From Azotimanducus chitobiosivorans (lineage in GTDB: Bacteria; Pseudomonadota; Gammaproteobacteria; Pseudomonadales; Azotimanducaceae), in assembly GCA_965200235.1 (NCBI GenBank), contig OZ241339.1, forward strand, positions 1,736,001 to 1,800,000: DNA of 64,000 nt, read 5' to 3'. Below, piece by piece: positions 16,123 through 24,031 of this stretch. The position numbers were made by a program, and so were the translations under genes. Each line of letters begins with the position of its first letter. Within the stretch, counting starts at the first letter, position 1. The notes under the pieces are model-generated. The model worked only from the letters and a program-made list of their open reading frames with translations. It did no database searches and had not been told where the DNA came from.

Positions 16123-19100
16123 TTATTCACCTGACTCGATGCGGACATTGTCGATTCTGTAGACGGCGCCGGTTTGGCTGGCCCAAGTCGGGAACACCAG
16201 CACCAGCCTCAGCCTCGAAAAGTCAACGCGAGAGATGGGTGCTTCGCTCACGGGAAACGTATAGGACTGCCAGGTGTCATTTGGCATGGGATTGCCGTAG
16301 TCGGTGAGCGACACTTCCGCGAAATTGGCGGAATTCGTGCTCTCGATCTTCAGTAGCCAAGTCGAGCCTTCGGGTGGCGGCGCAACCATTTTGAAATCAA
16401 ATTTCAGATGCCCCTTCGCGTCTTCATGTGCAGATGCGTCAACAGGTGGATTGGCTTCAAATCCCGGCACGATTTGACTGCGGTTGAAGGTGACCTCGGC
16501 GACCATGCCGCGACTGCCGTCTCGATCGGCGACAACGGCACATTCGAGGCCGTCAACGCCGCAGAAGAACCCCCAGCCTGCTGACACAGCGTCGTCAAAG
16601 AGCGGTATGGTCTCGACAATGATCTCAGGTTCGGCTGGCACCAAGCGAACATTGTTGATCCTGTACACCGCACCGGCTTGACTCGCCCAGTCCGGAAACA
16701 CCATCACAAGCGTGAGGGCTGAAAAATCGACGCCGGCCAGCACGCCCTCCCCGATCGGGAAGCTGTAGGACTGCCAGCCATCGTTGGGCGCTGGGTTGCC
16801 ATGGTCGGTGAGCAGCACTTCGCCCGCGGTGGCGGCTTCCGCGCTTTCGAGCTTCAGTCGCCACATCGAGCCTTCGGGCGGCGGCGCAGACGCCTTGAAG
16901 TCAAACATCAAGTGACCACCGCCGCTTGCGATGGCAGCGGCATCGATCGCTGATGCCGCCATCAGTCCCGATACAGTTTCGCTGCGGTTGAAGGTAAATT
17001 CGGCGACCATGTCATGACTGCTGTCGGCATCGGCCACTACCGCAAAGCTGGCGCCGCCGCAACAGTCCCACAGCGCCCAATTCGGATCGAGGCCATCTCG
17101 GAAGAGGACGATTGCTCCACTCGCGCCGCTACCGGGGAGGCCGGGCAGATCGGGCGGCAGTGTGGCCTCGCCCGGCAGCCAACGCACATTGGCAATTTCA
17201 AAGGTCAATGGAACTGATTGGCTGCTGGTGGTCGGGAAAACGACGATGCCGGTGTTGACATTGGCGAGGTTGAGGCCGCCTGCAACGAGCTGCGAAACAG
17301 GAATCCGCACAGTCTCCCAATCACCGTCGCCGACTTTGCCGATCGCTTGGTCGCCACTCGTGCAAGGGAACACGCAATCGATCTTCATGGTCATGCCTTC
17401 GCTGTTCTCACCATAGTCGGGAACGCGAATATCGAAGCTCACATAACCGTCCGTGTAAGCGCCCAAGTTGATGCCAGCGCTCGACTGAATGAACCAGACG
17501 CCTTGCGTGTCACCACCTGCGAAGTTCACTTCGAGGATTTGTCCGCGCGCCGTATCGCTCGATGTTGACTGACGCCACTGCACCTTGTTGGCAGCATTGG
17601 CGCCGTCGCTGTAGTTGGCCCAGCCGGAGCCGGAGTCGGCAGCGGCGATACCTACATCCCAAGCCGGATTCACCGAGTCAACGAACACTTCAAACGGTCC
17701 AGTGACGGCGGGCTGCGGGGGTGCTGGCGGCGTGATGCCGCAACCCATGTCTTCAGGATGACCGCAGACGATGCGGATGTTGTCCACGCGCAGATGCGCC
17801 CGACCTGTGGGTTCGAGCACGAACAGGCTGAGCACCCGACTCATATCCACCGGCCCGCCGCCGAAACTGCCTGGGTTGTGAACGATGTCGCTGACTTGCA
17901 CGGTCACGCGCGTCCATTCGTCCTGCGGCAGATCGGCAATCGCGAGTTCCACGAAGCCAAGATCAGGAAAGCCGCTGTCGAGCTTCACCTGGATGGCGCT
18001 CGTAAGGTCTGTTCCGGCCGAGTCAATATAGAGGTCAAATTGAATCTCGCCAGCATAATCGGCTGAGTCCGCGGCATCGCCCATGCCGAAGAAGCTTTGC
18101 CGCGACGTGTCGGTTGCAAAGAGCGACATGTTGCCGCCGCCGGTCGTCATCATGTCAATGACGGTGCCGCGCTCGGCGCTGTCCGGCATCTCAAGCACGC
18201 CAAGCGCACCGTTGTTGTCCCATACGCCGATGCTGAGCGGTAGATTCTCTTCGACATCGGGGAAGGTCACCGGCCCGGGTTGGTCGATGTACAAGTCGTA
18301 GGCGACCATATAGGGCGAATCGGCGGCGGGCGGCACGACCGCAGGGTCTGTGTAGTCGATCTCGCCATCGCAACCGACGCCGGTGGCCTCATTGAAATTG
18401 CACTTGTAGACGCGCACATAATCGACCCGCATTTCGCCGGGCAAGGCGCTCGGCTCGGGGTCGCCCGGCAGATTGCCGCCGACGGCGAGATTCAGGAGCA
18501 TATGGAACTTGGAATCAAACGGAGCCGAATCGCCACCTTCCATGTGCGCGTTGGTGTCTTCATCCTTGTAGTAGCTCCAGTAGGTGTCCTTGCCGATGGT
18601 GTGATAGTGCGTGCCATCGACAAACCATCTGAGCTCGTTTTGATCCCATTCGAGCGCGTAGGTGTGAAAGCCGTCCGCGGGGTCGTAATTTGTGTACTGC
18701 TTGTAGCTCACGACGTTGAGCGGCCACGTCATGCCGTAGTGAGCCACCGCTTGCGTGTAAGGGGCTGGGTCGCGCGAGAAGACTTCCATGATGTCAATTT
18801 CGCCACTTGCCGCCCATCCGCCATATGGAGAATCGGTGGGCAGCATCCAAAAGGCCGACCAGAGGCCCTTGCCCGGCGGTGTTTGAATGCTCGCCTCGAC
18901 ACGCCCGTAGAGAAAATCGAACTTGCCGCTCGTGTTGATGCGCGCCGACGTGTAGTTGTGGCTTCCGACCGACTCCGACCGCGCTGTGATGATGAGCTCG
19001 CCGCCAGCAACGGCGATGTTGTCCGCCTGATAGGTTTGCAGCTCGTTGTTGCCCCAGCCGGGAATGCCCTCGGCGGTGCCGTCACCGGTTTGGATGTTCC

Positions 19101-19299
19101 ATTTGCCCTCGTCGAGCGCGTTGCCGTCGAAATCGTCTGACCAGACCAGCTCCCAACCCTTGGGCGTGATGAGCTCAGTTGGTTGATTGCCGCCTTCGGC
19201 CGAGTCTGAATTGCCGCCGCAGGCAGACAAGAGCAGACTCGCGCAAGCGATGACGGCAGCCAAGCAGACCGGACGCTGCCCATTCAAATGAGAACCCAT
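16123..19299 (-). CDS. GH16 family glucanase lipoprotein with C-terminal carbohydrate-binding-like modules
   Basis: A 1058-residue protein. A lipobox (LLLSAC, Cys27) suggests anchoring to the cell surface or outer membrane. Residues ~45-300 form a GH16 catalytic domain with the nucleophile/acid-base motif GEIDIMEV (E167, D169, E172), as in laminarinases and other beta-1,3-glucanases. The rest holds several beta-sandwich modules: one after residue ~330, one near 535-710 and two clearly homologous copies at about 730-890 and 895-1055, each ending in a VYRI(N/D)NVR motif. These are probably carbohydrate-binding (CBM/galactose-binding-like). With the receptor downstream it forms a small glucan-use unit. 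Exact substrate (laminarin or related beta-glucans) is inferred. Confidence 0.88.
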   Translation of the reverse strand: MGSHLNGQRPVCLAAVIACASLLLSACGGNSDSAEGGNQPTELITPKGWELVWSDDFDGNALDEGKWNIQTGDGTAEGIPGWGNNELQTYQADNIAVAGGELIITARSESVGSHNYTSARINTSGKFDFLYGRVEASIQTPPGKGLWSAFWMLPTDSPYGGWAASGEIDIMEVFSRDPAPYTQAVAHYGMTWPLNVVSYKQYTNYDPADGFHTYALEWDQNELRWFVDGTHYHTIGKDTYWSYYKDEDTNAHMEGGDSAPFDSKFHMLLNLAVGGNLPGDPEPSALPGEMRVDYVRVYKCNFNEATGVGCDGEIDYTDPAVVPPAADSPYMVAYDLYIDQPGPVTFPDVEENLPLSIGVWDNNGALGVLEMPDSAERGTVIDMMTTGGGNMSLFATDTSRQSFFGMGDAADSADYAGEIQFDLYIDSAGTDLTSAIQVKLDSGFPDLGFVELAIADLPQDEWTRVTVQVSDIVHNPGSFGGGPVDMSRVLSLFVLEPTGRAHLRVDNIRIVCGHPEDMGCGITPPAPPQPAVTGPFEVFVDSVNPAWDVGIAAADSGSGWANYSDGANAANKVQWRQSTSSDTARGQILEVNFAGGDTQGVWFIQSSAGINLGAYTDGYVSFDIRVPDYGENSEGMTMKIDCVFPCTSGDQAIGKVGDGDWETVRIPVSQLVAGGLNLANVNTGIVVFPTTSSQSVPLTFEIANVRWLPGEATLPPDLPGLPGSGASGAIVLFRDGLDPNWALWDCCGGASFAVVADADSSHDMVAEFTFNRSETVSGLMAASAIDAAAIASGGGHLMFDFKASAPPPEGSMWRLKLESAEAATAGEVLLTDHGNPAPNDGWQSYSFPIGEGVLAGVDFSALTLVMVFPDWASQAGAVYRINNVRLVPAEPEIIVETIPLFDDAVSAGWGFFCGVDGLECAVVADRDGSRGMVAEVTFNRSQIVPGFEANPPVDASAHEDAKGHLKFDFKMVAPPPEGSTWLLKIESTNSANFAEVSLTDYGNPMPNDTWQSYTFPVSEAPISRVDFSRLRLVLVFPTWASQTGAVYRIDNVRIESGE

Positions 19300-19498
19300 A
19301 TCACGACTCCAAGTTCCACAATGCGCGGCAAGTGCGGACCTTGTGGCTCGGCTTCTCTCCGGTCAGACAGCCCCCATTACCTGATGGCAGTGTCCCACTT
19401 TCTTGGCGAGTTGTCTAGCGTTGTCAAATCCCTCAAGCGGCGCCGTGCCGCATGTCCGCAAGGGTCGCTCGTAATATATCTATCCACATGTACGTACA
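19300..19498. promoter_or_regulatory. Divergent control region between GH16 and serA
   Basis: About 200 bp between the GH16 gene (minus) and serA (plus). On the minus strand a TTGACA hexamer (19422-19427) overlaps a direct repeat GTTGTC-TAGC-GTTGTC (19410-19425; 10-bp period), a possible activator or repressor site for the glucanase; the -10 at the right spacing is poor. On the plus strand TAATAT (19472-19477) could be a -10 for serA, and a perfect palindrome TGTACGTACA (19489-19498) lies just downstream. Confidence 0.35.
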
Positions 19499-19525
19499 AT
19501 GCGCCATTTTCTCGTCAGCCGCAGC

Positions 19526-20710
19526 ATGTACCGAATCAAAACCTTTAACCGAATCGCCGAACGAGGGCTAGATCGGTTCCATGCCGATGGCTATGAGGTT
19601 GGGGCTGACGTTTCGTGGCCGCATGCGATTCTGCTGCGCAGCCACAAGCTCGGCGCGGATGATGCGCAGCGGGGCCTGCTCGCCGTCGCGCGGGCAGGCG
19701 CTGGCACCAACAATGTGCCCGTCGATGCATGCACGAAGCGCGGTATCGTCGTCTTCAATACGCCGGGCGCCAATGCCAACTCGGTGAAGGAGCTGGTGCT
19801 CGCAGCCATTTTGCTCGGCTCGCGCGACATCATCGGCGGCATCAAGTTTGTCGACGGCATTCCCAAGGACGAGCGCGATGTACACCAGCTTGTCGAGTCC
19901 AACAAGAAGGCGTTTCGGGGGCACGAGATTCAGGGCCGGACGCTCGGCATCGTCGGGCTTGGCAACATCGGTTCAAGGGTCGCACGCGCCGCGCTCGACC
20001 TTGGCATGGACGTGGTCGGCTACGATCCGGCCTTGTCGGTGAGCGCGGCTTGGCGGGTGCCGAGTCAAGTCGGACAGATGGAGAGCCTGCAAAGCTTGTT
20101 CCAACGATCAGACTATGTCAGCCTGCACGTGCCGCTCACAGAGAACACGGTCGGGCTGGTCAACCGCAAGAGCTTGAAGCAGTTTCGCGATGGCGCGGTG
20201 CTGCTCAATTTCGCGCGCGAGCAAGTCGTCAATGCCGAAGATACGCGCGATGCCTTGGTGTCAGGCAAATTGCGCTGCTACTTTTCGGATTTTCCGGTGG
20301 CACAGCTGCTCGGCCTGCCCAATGTACATTGCACGCCGCACTTGGGGGCGAGCACCGGCGAAGCGGAAGAGAACTGCGCCGTCATGGCCGCTGATCAAAT
20401 CATTGAATTCTTGGAGCGCGGCAATGTGCGCAATTCGGTGAATTTTCCAGACATCTCGCTCGATCCATCGCCAGGGCTGCGCCTCGCGATTACCAATACC
20501 AACGTGCCAACGGTGCTGCGCCAGATTCTTTCCGTGCTCGCCAATCGCAAGATCAACATCATCGACATGATCAACAAGAGCCGGGAAACCGTCGCCTACA
20601 ACCTCATCGACATTGAAGCCGAGCCGGATCCATACCTGCTCGAAGAGATCGAAGCGATTGAGTCGGTCATCAACGTGCGTGTGATCGGCAGCGGTTCAGC
20701 AGTCATCTGA
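19526..20710 (+). CDS. serA: D-3-phosphoglycerate dehydrogenase
   Basis: A 394-residue 2-hydroxyacid dehydrogenase with the NAD loop LGIVGLGNIGSRVA, the catalytic Arg/Glu/His region (LLNFAREQVVNAEDT, then HCTPHLGAST) and a C-terminal ACT domain (residues ~320-394) that usually senses serine. It makes 3-phosphohydroxypyruvate for serine synthesis. I prefer the ATG at 19526 (MYRIKTFNRI), which matches how such proteins usually begin; the ATG at 19499 would add nine residues and follows a palindrome. The last ~23 codons originally overlapped the antisense end of mnmC, and copies of this tail recur downstream (see findings). Confidence 0.92.
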   Translation: MYRIKTFNRIAERGLDRFHADGYEVGADVSWPHAILLRSHKLGADDAQRGLLAVARAGAGTNNVPVDACTKRGIVVFNTPGANANSVKELVLAAILLGSRDIIGGIKFVDGIPKDERDVHQLVESNKKAFRGHEIQGRTLGIVGLGNIGSRVARAALDLGMDVVGYDPALSVSAAWRVPSQVGQMESLQSLFQRSDYVSLHVPLTENTVGLVNRKSLKQFRDGAVLLNFAREQVVNAEDTRDALVSGKLRCYFSDFPVAQLLGLPNVHCTPHLGASTGEAEENCAVMAADQIIEFLERGNVRNSVNFPDISLDPSPGLRLAITNTNVPTVLRQILSVLANRKINIIDMINKSRETVAYNLIDIEAEPDPYLLEEIEAIESVINVRVIGSGSAVI

Positions 20711-20778
20711 CTTGCCACGAGATCCGCCGTCAAAGGTGCCGGCACGCTGCAAGAGGCACCGAAAACGAAGTCGACTTG
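20642..20778. repeat. Left copy of the serA/mnmC junction repeat (137 bp)
   Basis: This segment spans the last 23 codons of serA and 68 bp beyond. It is repeated in direct orientation at 24040-24176, there forming the end of mnmC, with scattered mismatches (about 80-85% identity by eye). The 68 bp after the serA stop still resemble mnmC coding sequence read on the minus strand. It marks the left edge of the accessory insertion. Confidence 0.85.
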
Positions 20779-21165
20779 GGAACTGAAGGCCAGTTGCTTA
20801 TGAGCGGATAAGGCTTGAGGGCAATGAAATGAACTGGTCTATGATTGAAAAAAGTTCGCTTTCTTGTAGCATAAAAAGCGTCCGAATGAACGGTGTTCCC
20901 GCATGATGCGTCGAACCCTGTTCCCTGCCGCCGCCCGTTTGGATGGTCGGTCGAGGATACTATCGGGATCTATTTGACGAAATCAAATTCAACGAGGTCA
21001 AATGCTCAAATGGGCGAGTGGGAGCGGATTTGCAGCCGCGAATTCCTACGGCGCAGGCTCCTAGACGAGCAAATGAAGGAGGCTATGAAAGCGAGTACCG
21101 GGAATCTATGTCCCAAACCATCGAAAGCTGACGAATGACTCGCAGTGCGACAAGGAGAGCGAGAA
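20711..21165. other. Intergenic region at the left edge of the accessory insertion
   Basis: About 455 bp without a convincing gene. 20711-20778 is mnmC-derived repeat. A good sigma-70 promoter candidate follows on the plus strand: TTGAAA (20845-20850), 16-bp spacer, TAGCAT (20867-20872). Short open frames at 20893-21138 and 20943-21131 run through a 22-bp repeat and show no recognisable protein features. Confidence 0.45.
21043..21064. repeat. Solo copy of the 22-bp IS-end repeat
   Basis: Identical to the right end of the IS at 23753-23774 (reverse complement begins CTAGGAGCCTGCGCCGTAGG). No transposase lies between it and the next copy. It may be a remnant of an excised or decayed element or a dispersed palindrome-like repeat. 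Confidence 0.7.
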
Positions 21166-21558
21166 TTGCCCCGAACGTACTTCAATGACCCTATCAAAGT
21201 GCATTGGTCGAAGACTTTTGCTGCCTGGTCGGTAGCCGGGGTAATCACGCTGGTATTTGGAATGCTTGTCGCTCCGTACCAAATGGGTCTCACCCACATA
21301 GTGGGCATCCTGTACGTGAGCATGATATGGCTGGGTGCCAGTGTTGTGATGGTATTCGCGCAGCATATCCTGCACATGGTCGGATGCATCAGGTTGCGTC
21401 ATTATCTAATGGCCTATCCCATCGCCGTTTCACCAATACTGCTTTATGGATTCGTGCAAGGCATGTTCGGTCCAATACTTGGCATAGCATTGTTTCTTAT
21501 GCCTGCCGTCATTTCCTTTTGGTTCGTTTATGCTGTTGTATTACGAGGCATTTCCTAG
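21166..21558 (+). CDS. Hypothetical membrane protein, four membrane segments
   Basis: About 130 residues with four hydrophobic spans (roughly residues 18-40, 45-68, 80-98 and 103-125) and a hydrophilic start (LPRTYFNDPIKVHWSK). TTG at 21166 is chosen because AAGGAG lies 8 nt upstream; a GTG at 21145 lacks a ribosome site. Base composition is more AT-rich than the surrounding housekeeping genes, consistent with accessory origin. The next gene, 21 bp downstream, also encodes a membrane protein, so they may be a pair. I do not recognise the family. Confidence 0.6.
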   Translation: MPRTYFNDPIKVHWSKTFAAWSVAGVITLVFGMLVAPYQMGLTHIVGILYVSMIWLGASVVMVFAQHILHMVGCIRLRHYLMAYPIAVSPILLYGFVQGMFGPILGIALFLMPAVISFWFVYAVVLRGIS

Positions 21559-21579
21559 AAGCAACGAGACGAGTCCGCG

Positions 21580-22083
21580 ATGATGGACTTCAGAGCGCTT
21601 AACTATCGTTTGATCGGTGGTTCCGCCTTGGCAGTCAGCTTTGCATCCGCCGGAGTGCTTGCGCTCAACTACGTGCTGAAGTCAGCAGCTAGGCCGCTGC
21701 TTGAGGGCGAGGCCGCTCACCCATCGCTCGTATTGGGAGGCTGCCTACCATCGCTAGTGGTGATCTTCTGGGGTATTGTGGTTCAGTTCGTATTGCTTCG
21801 GACTGGTCGTTCCGAACTATGGAACTACTTGCTCGGTTTCTCGATGTTTATCTTGGGATACTTGTTATTTGATCTAATGGCCGTGATTGGAGTGCTCATC
21901 TGGATAGCCTTGGTGGGAGCAACGTCCGAGCCAACGAGCATAGCACCCACCTTTATGGAGCAGGCTGCTAGAGATATGGTGAATTTTCTATTCCCCGCCA
22001 CAGTGATCGCTGGCGGACTGCTCCTTTGGTGGTTCTACCACCGAGCCTTGCCGCGTATTCGCTTACAACCTCATCGACATTGA
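21580..22083 (+). CDS. Hypothetical membrane protein, about four membrane segments
   Basis: A 167-residue protein with hydrophobic spans near residues 12-32, 52-74, 82-114 and 138-155. It begins with two ATGs (21580, 21583). Its last ~8 codons run into a copy of the serA tail at 22060-22139, so the C-terminus RIRLQPHRH is encoded by fused sequence and the native end is probably lost. It forms a likely pair with the membrane protein just upstream. No family recognised. Confidence 0.55.
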   Translation: MMDFRALNYRLIGGSALAVSFASAGVLALNYVLKSAARPLLEGEAAHPSLVLGGCLPSLVVIFWGIVVQFVLLRTGRSELWNYLLGFSMFILGYLLFDLMAVIGVLIWIALVGATSEPTSIAPTFMEQAARDMVNFLFPATVIAGGLLLWWFYHRALPRIRLQPHRH

Positions 22084-22139
22084 AGCCGAACCGGATCCAT
22101 ACTTGCTCGAAGAGACCGAAGCGATTGAGTCGGCGATCA
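22060..22139. repeat. Middle copy of serA tail fragment (80 bp)
   Basis: Matches serA positions 20593-20672 in the same orientation with about five mismatches. It fuses to the end of the second membrane protein gene on the left and degenerates on the right. Its extent differs from the 137-bp outer copies, overlapping them only partly, so it reflects a separate copying event. Confidence 0.85.
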
Positions 22140-22201
22140 GGTCTGGTGCGAATACTTCTCGTCGGTGAGAAAGGTGTTGACTGGAGGCATTATTTCAAAC
22201 C

Positions 22202-23774
22202 CTAGGAGCCTGCGCCGTAGGAAGATTCGGGATGTGGCGAATGGATTGGGAAGTCGGCACAGGGGCTTTGCTGTCGAAGGGGCCGGGTGAGCGGACGTTC
22301 GCGAAGGGGGATTCGCGCCAAGCGCAGCCGAACTGGCTTCTTCCGGTCCGAAAGCCCCGCCGGGCGGGCTTCATCCCCTGTCTTCACGCCGCCTGAAGCC
22401 CGTTCATCCGCTTGACGTTCAGCGCCAGGCACACCAGGTCCCACTCCCCCCGCGCCTTGGTCAGCCCGCGCACGCTGAACCGGCGGAAGCCGAGTGCCTC
22501 CTTGATCCAGCCGATCGGCGCCTCGGCGCGCCACTTGCGCTGCGCGTACTGCGCGCGCCCCGCCTCCGTCGCCAGCTTCGCCGCCATGGCCGCCTTGGCC
22601 GGATGCTTCCCGGCGTCCGCCGCGACCTCGCCGCGACCCTCCCGGCCCAAGGCCACGTAGCCGTCCACCCCGAGCTCCCCGAGCGTGGCGAGGTCCGCCT
22701 CGTTGCAGTGCCCCGCGTCGGCCAGCACCGTCCCGGGCCGCGTCCCGTGCGCCGATTCCACCGCCCGCAGCAGCGGCACCATGCGACCCTGGTCGCTGGC
22801 CTCGGCGGACACCTCGGCGGCGACCACCAGCCGGCTCTCCCCCTCCACCGCCAGCTGCGCGTTGTAGCATTGCTGGAAGCCATCCTGCGAGGTCTTCATG
22901 ATCCGGCTCTCCGGATCCGTGAAGTTGTCCTGCGCCTTCGCCTCCGGCTCCCCGCAGTCCCGCTTGTAGGGCCGTCCGCCCCTGGGGTCGCGCTTCTCGC
23001 CCGGCCTGCGCCCGCGCGCGTCGTCCGACTCCCGCTGGCGCGCCTCCAGCCGCGCCTTCGCAGCCCGTATCTTCGCCAGCCGGTCCGCCCGCCGCCGCAG
23101 CTCGTCCGGCAGCCCGTCCCCGCGGAACTCCTGCCCGAAGCGCGCGTCCTCCTCCGCGTCCACCGACTGCGCCCGCTCCAGCAGCGCCGCGACCTCGTCC
23201 TCCAGCCGCGCCTCCTCCTCCCGCATCCGACCGTAGCTCATCGCCTTGCGCCTGCTCGCGTTCGCCCGCACCTTCGTGCCGTCCACCGACAGCCTCCCGA
23301 ACTTCGCCACGCCCGCCTCCGACGCCACCTGAGCCACCTCCACGAACAGCCGCCTGAAATCACCCAGATGGCGCCGCCGGAACTCGCAGATCGTCCGGTG
23401 GCTCGGAAAGTTCCCCGCCGCCAGCACCCGAAACGCCACATCCTCCTCAAGCTTCCGCGCCAGCCTCCGCGACGAGAACACCCCCGTCGCGTACCCGTGG
23501 ATCAGCACCTTCACCATCATCCGCGGCTCGTACGGCGACTTCCGACGCCCGTCCCCCTCGTAGCGCGCGTAGAACGCCCCAAGGTCCATGCACTCCACCA
23601 GATCCCCCACACAGTGCGCCAGATGACCCTCCGGAAGCCACTCCCTCATGTCCTCCGGCAGCAGCAGCCCCTGGTCAGGCTGGTACGCGCGAAACGTCGT
23701 CGGCATCTCTTCTCTCTCACATCTTCGACTTGCCCATTATCCCATCCAAAAGTTCCTACGGCGCAGGCTCCTAG
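22202..23774 (-). mobile_element. IS1182-family insertion sequence
   Basis: A 1573-bp element bounded by perfect 22-bp inverted repeats at 22202-22223 and 23753-23774 and holding one intact transposase. Composition is strikingly GC-rich, far above the host genes around it, which suggests recent arrival from a high-GC source. Insertion lies at the end of the coiled-coil gene. I could not identify a clear target duplication. The same 22-bp end sequence recurs elsewhere without a transposase, so the outer repeat may be a shared end or a preferred target. Confidence 0.82.
22384..23706 (-). CDS. IS1182-family transposase
   Basis: A 440-residue protein beginning with FRAYQPDQGLLLPEDMREWLPEGHLAHCV, the DUF772-type N-terminal domain of IS1182/IS5-related transposases, followed by a helical region rich in Arg/Glu (residues ~165-240) and a C-terminal DDE-type catalytic domain (VDGTKVRANASRRKAMSY, then VLADAGHCNE). 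The reading frame is full length, so the element may be active. The start ATG at 23706 has GAGAGAAGAG upstream. Extreme GC bias generates long meaningless open frames on the opposite strand. Confidence 0.9.
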   Translation of the reverse strand: MPTTFRAYQPDQGLLLPEDMREWLPEGHLAHCVGDLVECMDLGAFYARYEGDGRRKSPYEPRMMVKVLIHGYATGVFSSRRLARKLEEDVAFRVLAAGNFPSHRTICEFRRRHLGDFRRLFVEVAQVASEAGVAKFGRLSVDGTKVRANASRRKAMSYGRMREEEARLEDEVAALLERAQSVDAEEDARFGQEFRGDGLPDELRRRADRLAKIRAAKARLEARQRESDDARGRRPGEKRDPRGGRPYKRDCGEPEAKAQDNFTDPESRIMKTSQDGFQQCYNAQLAVEGESRLVVAAEVSAEASDQGRMVPLLRAVESAHGTRPGTVLADAGHCNEADLATLGELGVDGYVALGREGRGEVAADAGKHPAKAAMAAKLATEAGRAQYAQRKWRAEAPIGWIKEALGFRRFSVRGLTKARGEWDLVCLALNVKRMNGLQAA

Positions 23775-24012
23775 CTGGCGGTAGCAGTCGAATTACGGCG
23801 AAGACCCAGGCACCAATGACAAATACCGCGCCCAGCATCCACTTGAGCAGGTCAGCCTTGAGGCTAGACAAGCCCGCTTCCAAGTCGGATTTGGTCGCCA
23901 ATTCGCCGCGGCCCTGACGCACGGCGTGTGCAATAGCCTTCCCCTGCTCGCGATTTATGCCCGACGCTTCAAGGTCGTCGGCGATTTGTAAAGTGTCAAC
24001 TGCTTCAGCCAT
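23737..24012 (-). CDS. Small coiled-coil membrane protein (DUF1640/CCDC90-like), 3' end altered by IS
   Basis: A 91-residue product resembling the common bacterial MAEAVDTLxxADxLExxG proteins: a helical N-terminal half with ELATKSDLEAGLSSLKADL, then one membrane helix (KWMLGAVFVIGAWVFAVIRLL). The last ~15 residues (SLRRRNFWMG and preceding) are encoded by the IS end, so the native C-terminus is probably lost; it likely ended soon after RLLPP. Function of the family is unknown in bacteria. It is the last accessory gene before mnmC. Confidence 0.65.
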   Translation of the reverse strand: MAEAVDTLQIADDLEASGINREQGKAIAHAVRQGRGELATKSDLEAGLSSLKADLLKWMLGAVFVIGAWVFAVIRLLPPARSLRRRNFWMG

Positions 24013-24031
24013 GGTGCGATGCTATCACTAT

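Noticed and set aside
18280..19140. Plus-strand open frame inside GH16
   Set aside because: Antisense to the catalytic domain.
20893..21138. Small open frame with FLRRRLL
   Set aside because: Runs through the 22-bp repeat and has no conserved features.
22603..23784. Long plus-strand open frame across the IS
   Set aside because: A consequence of extreme GC content opposite the transposase.
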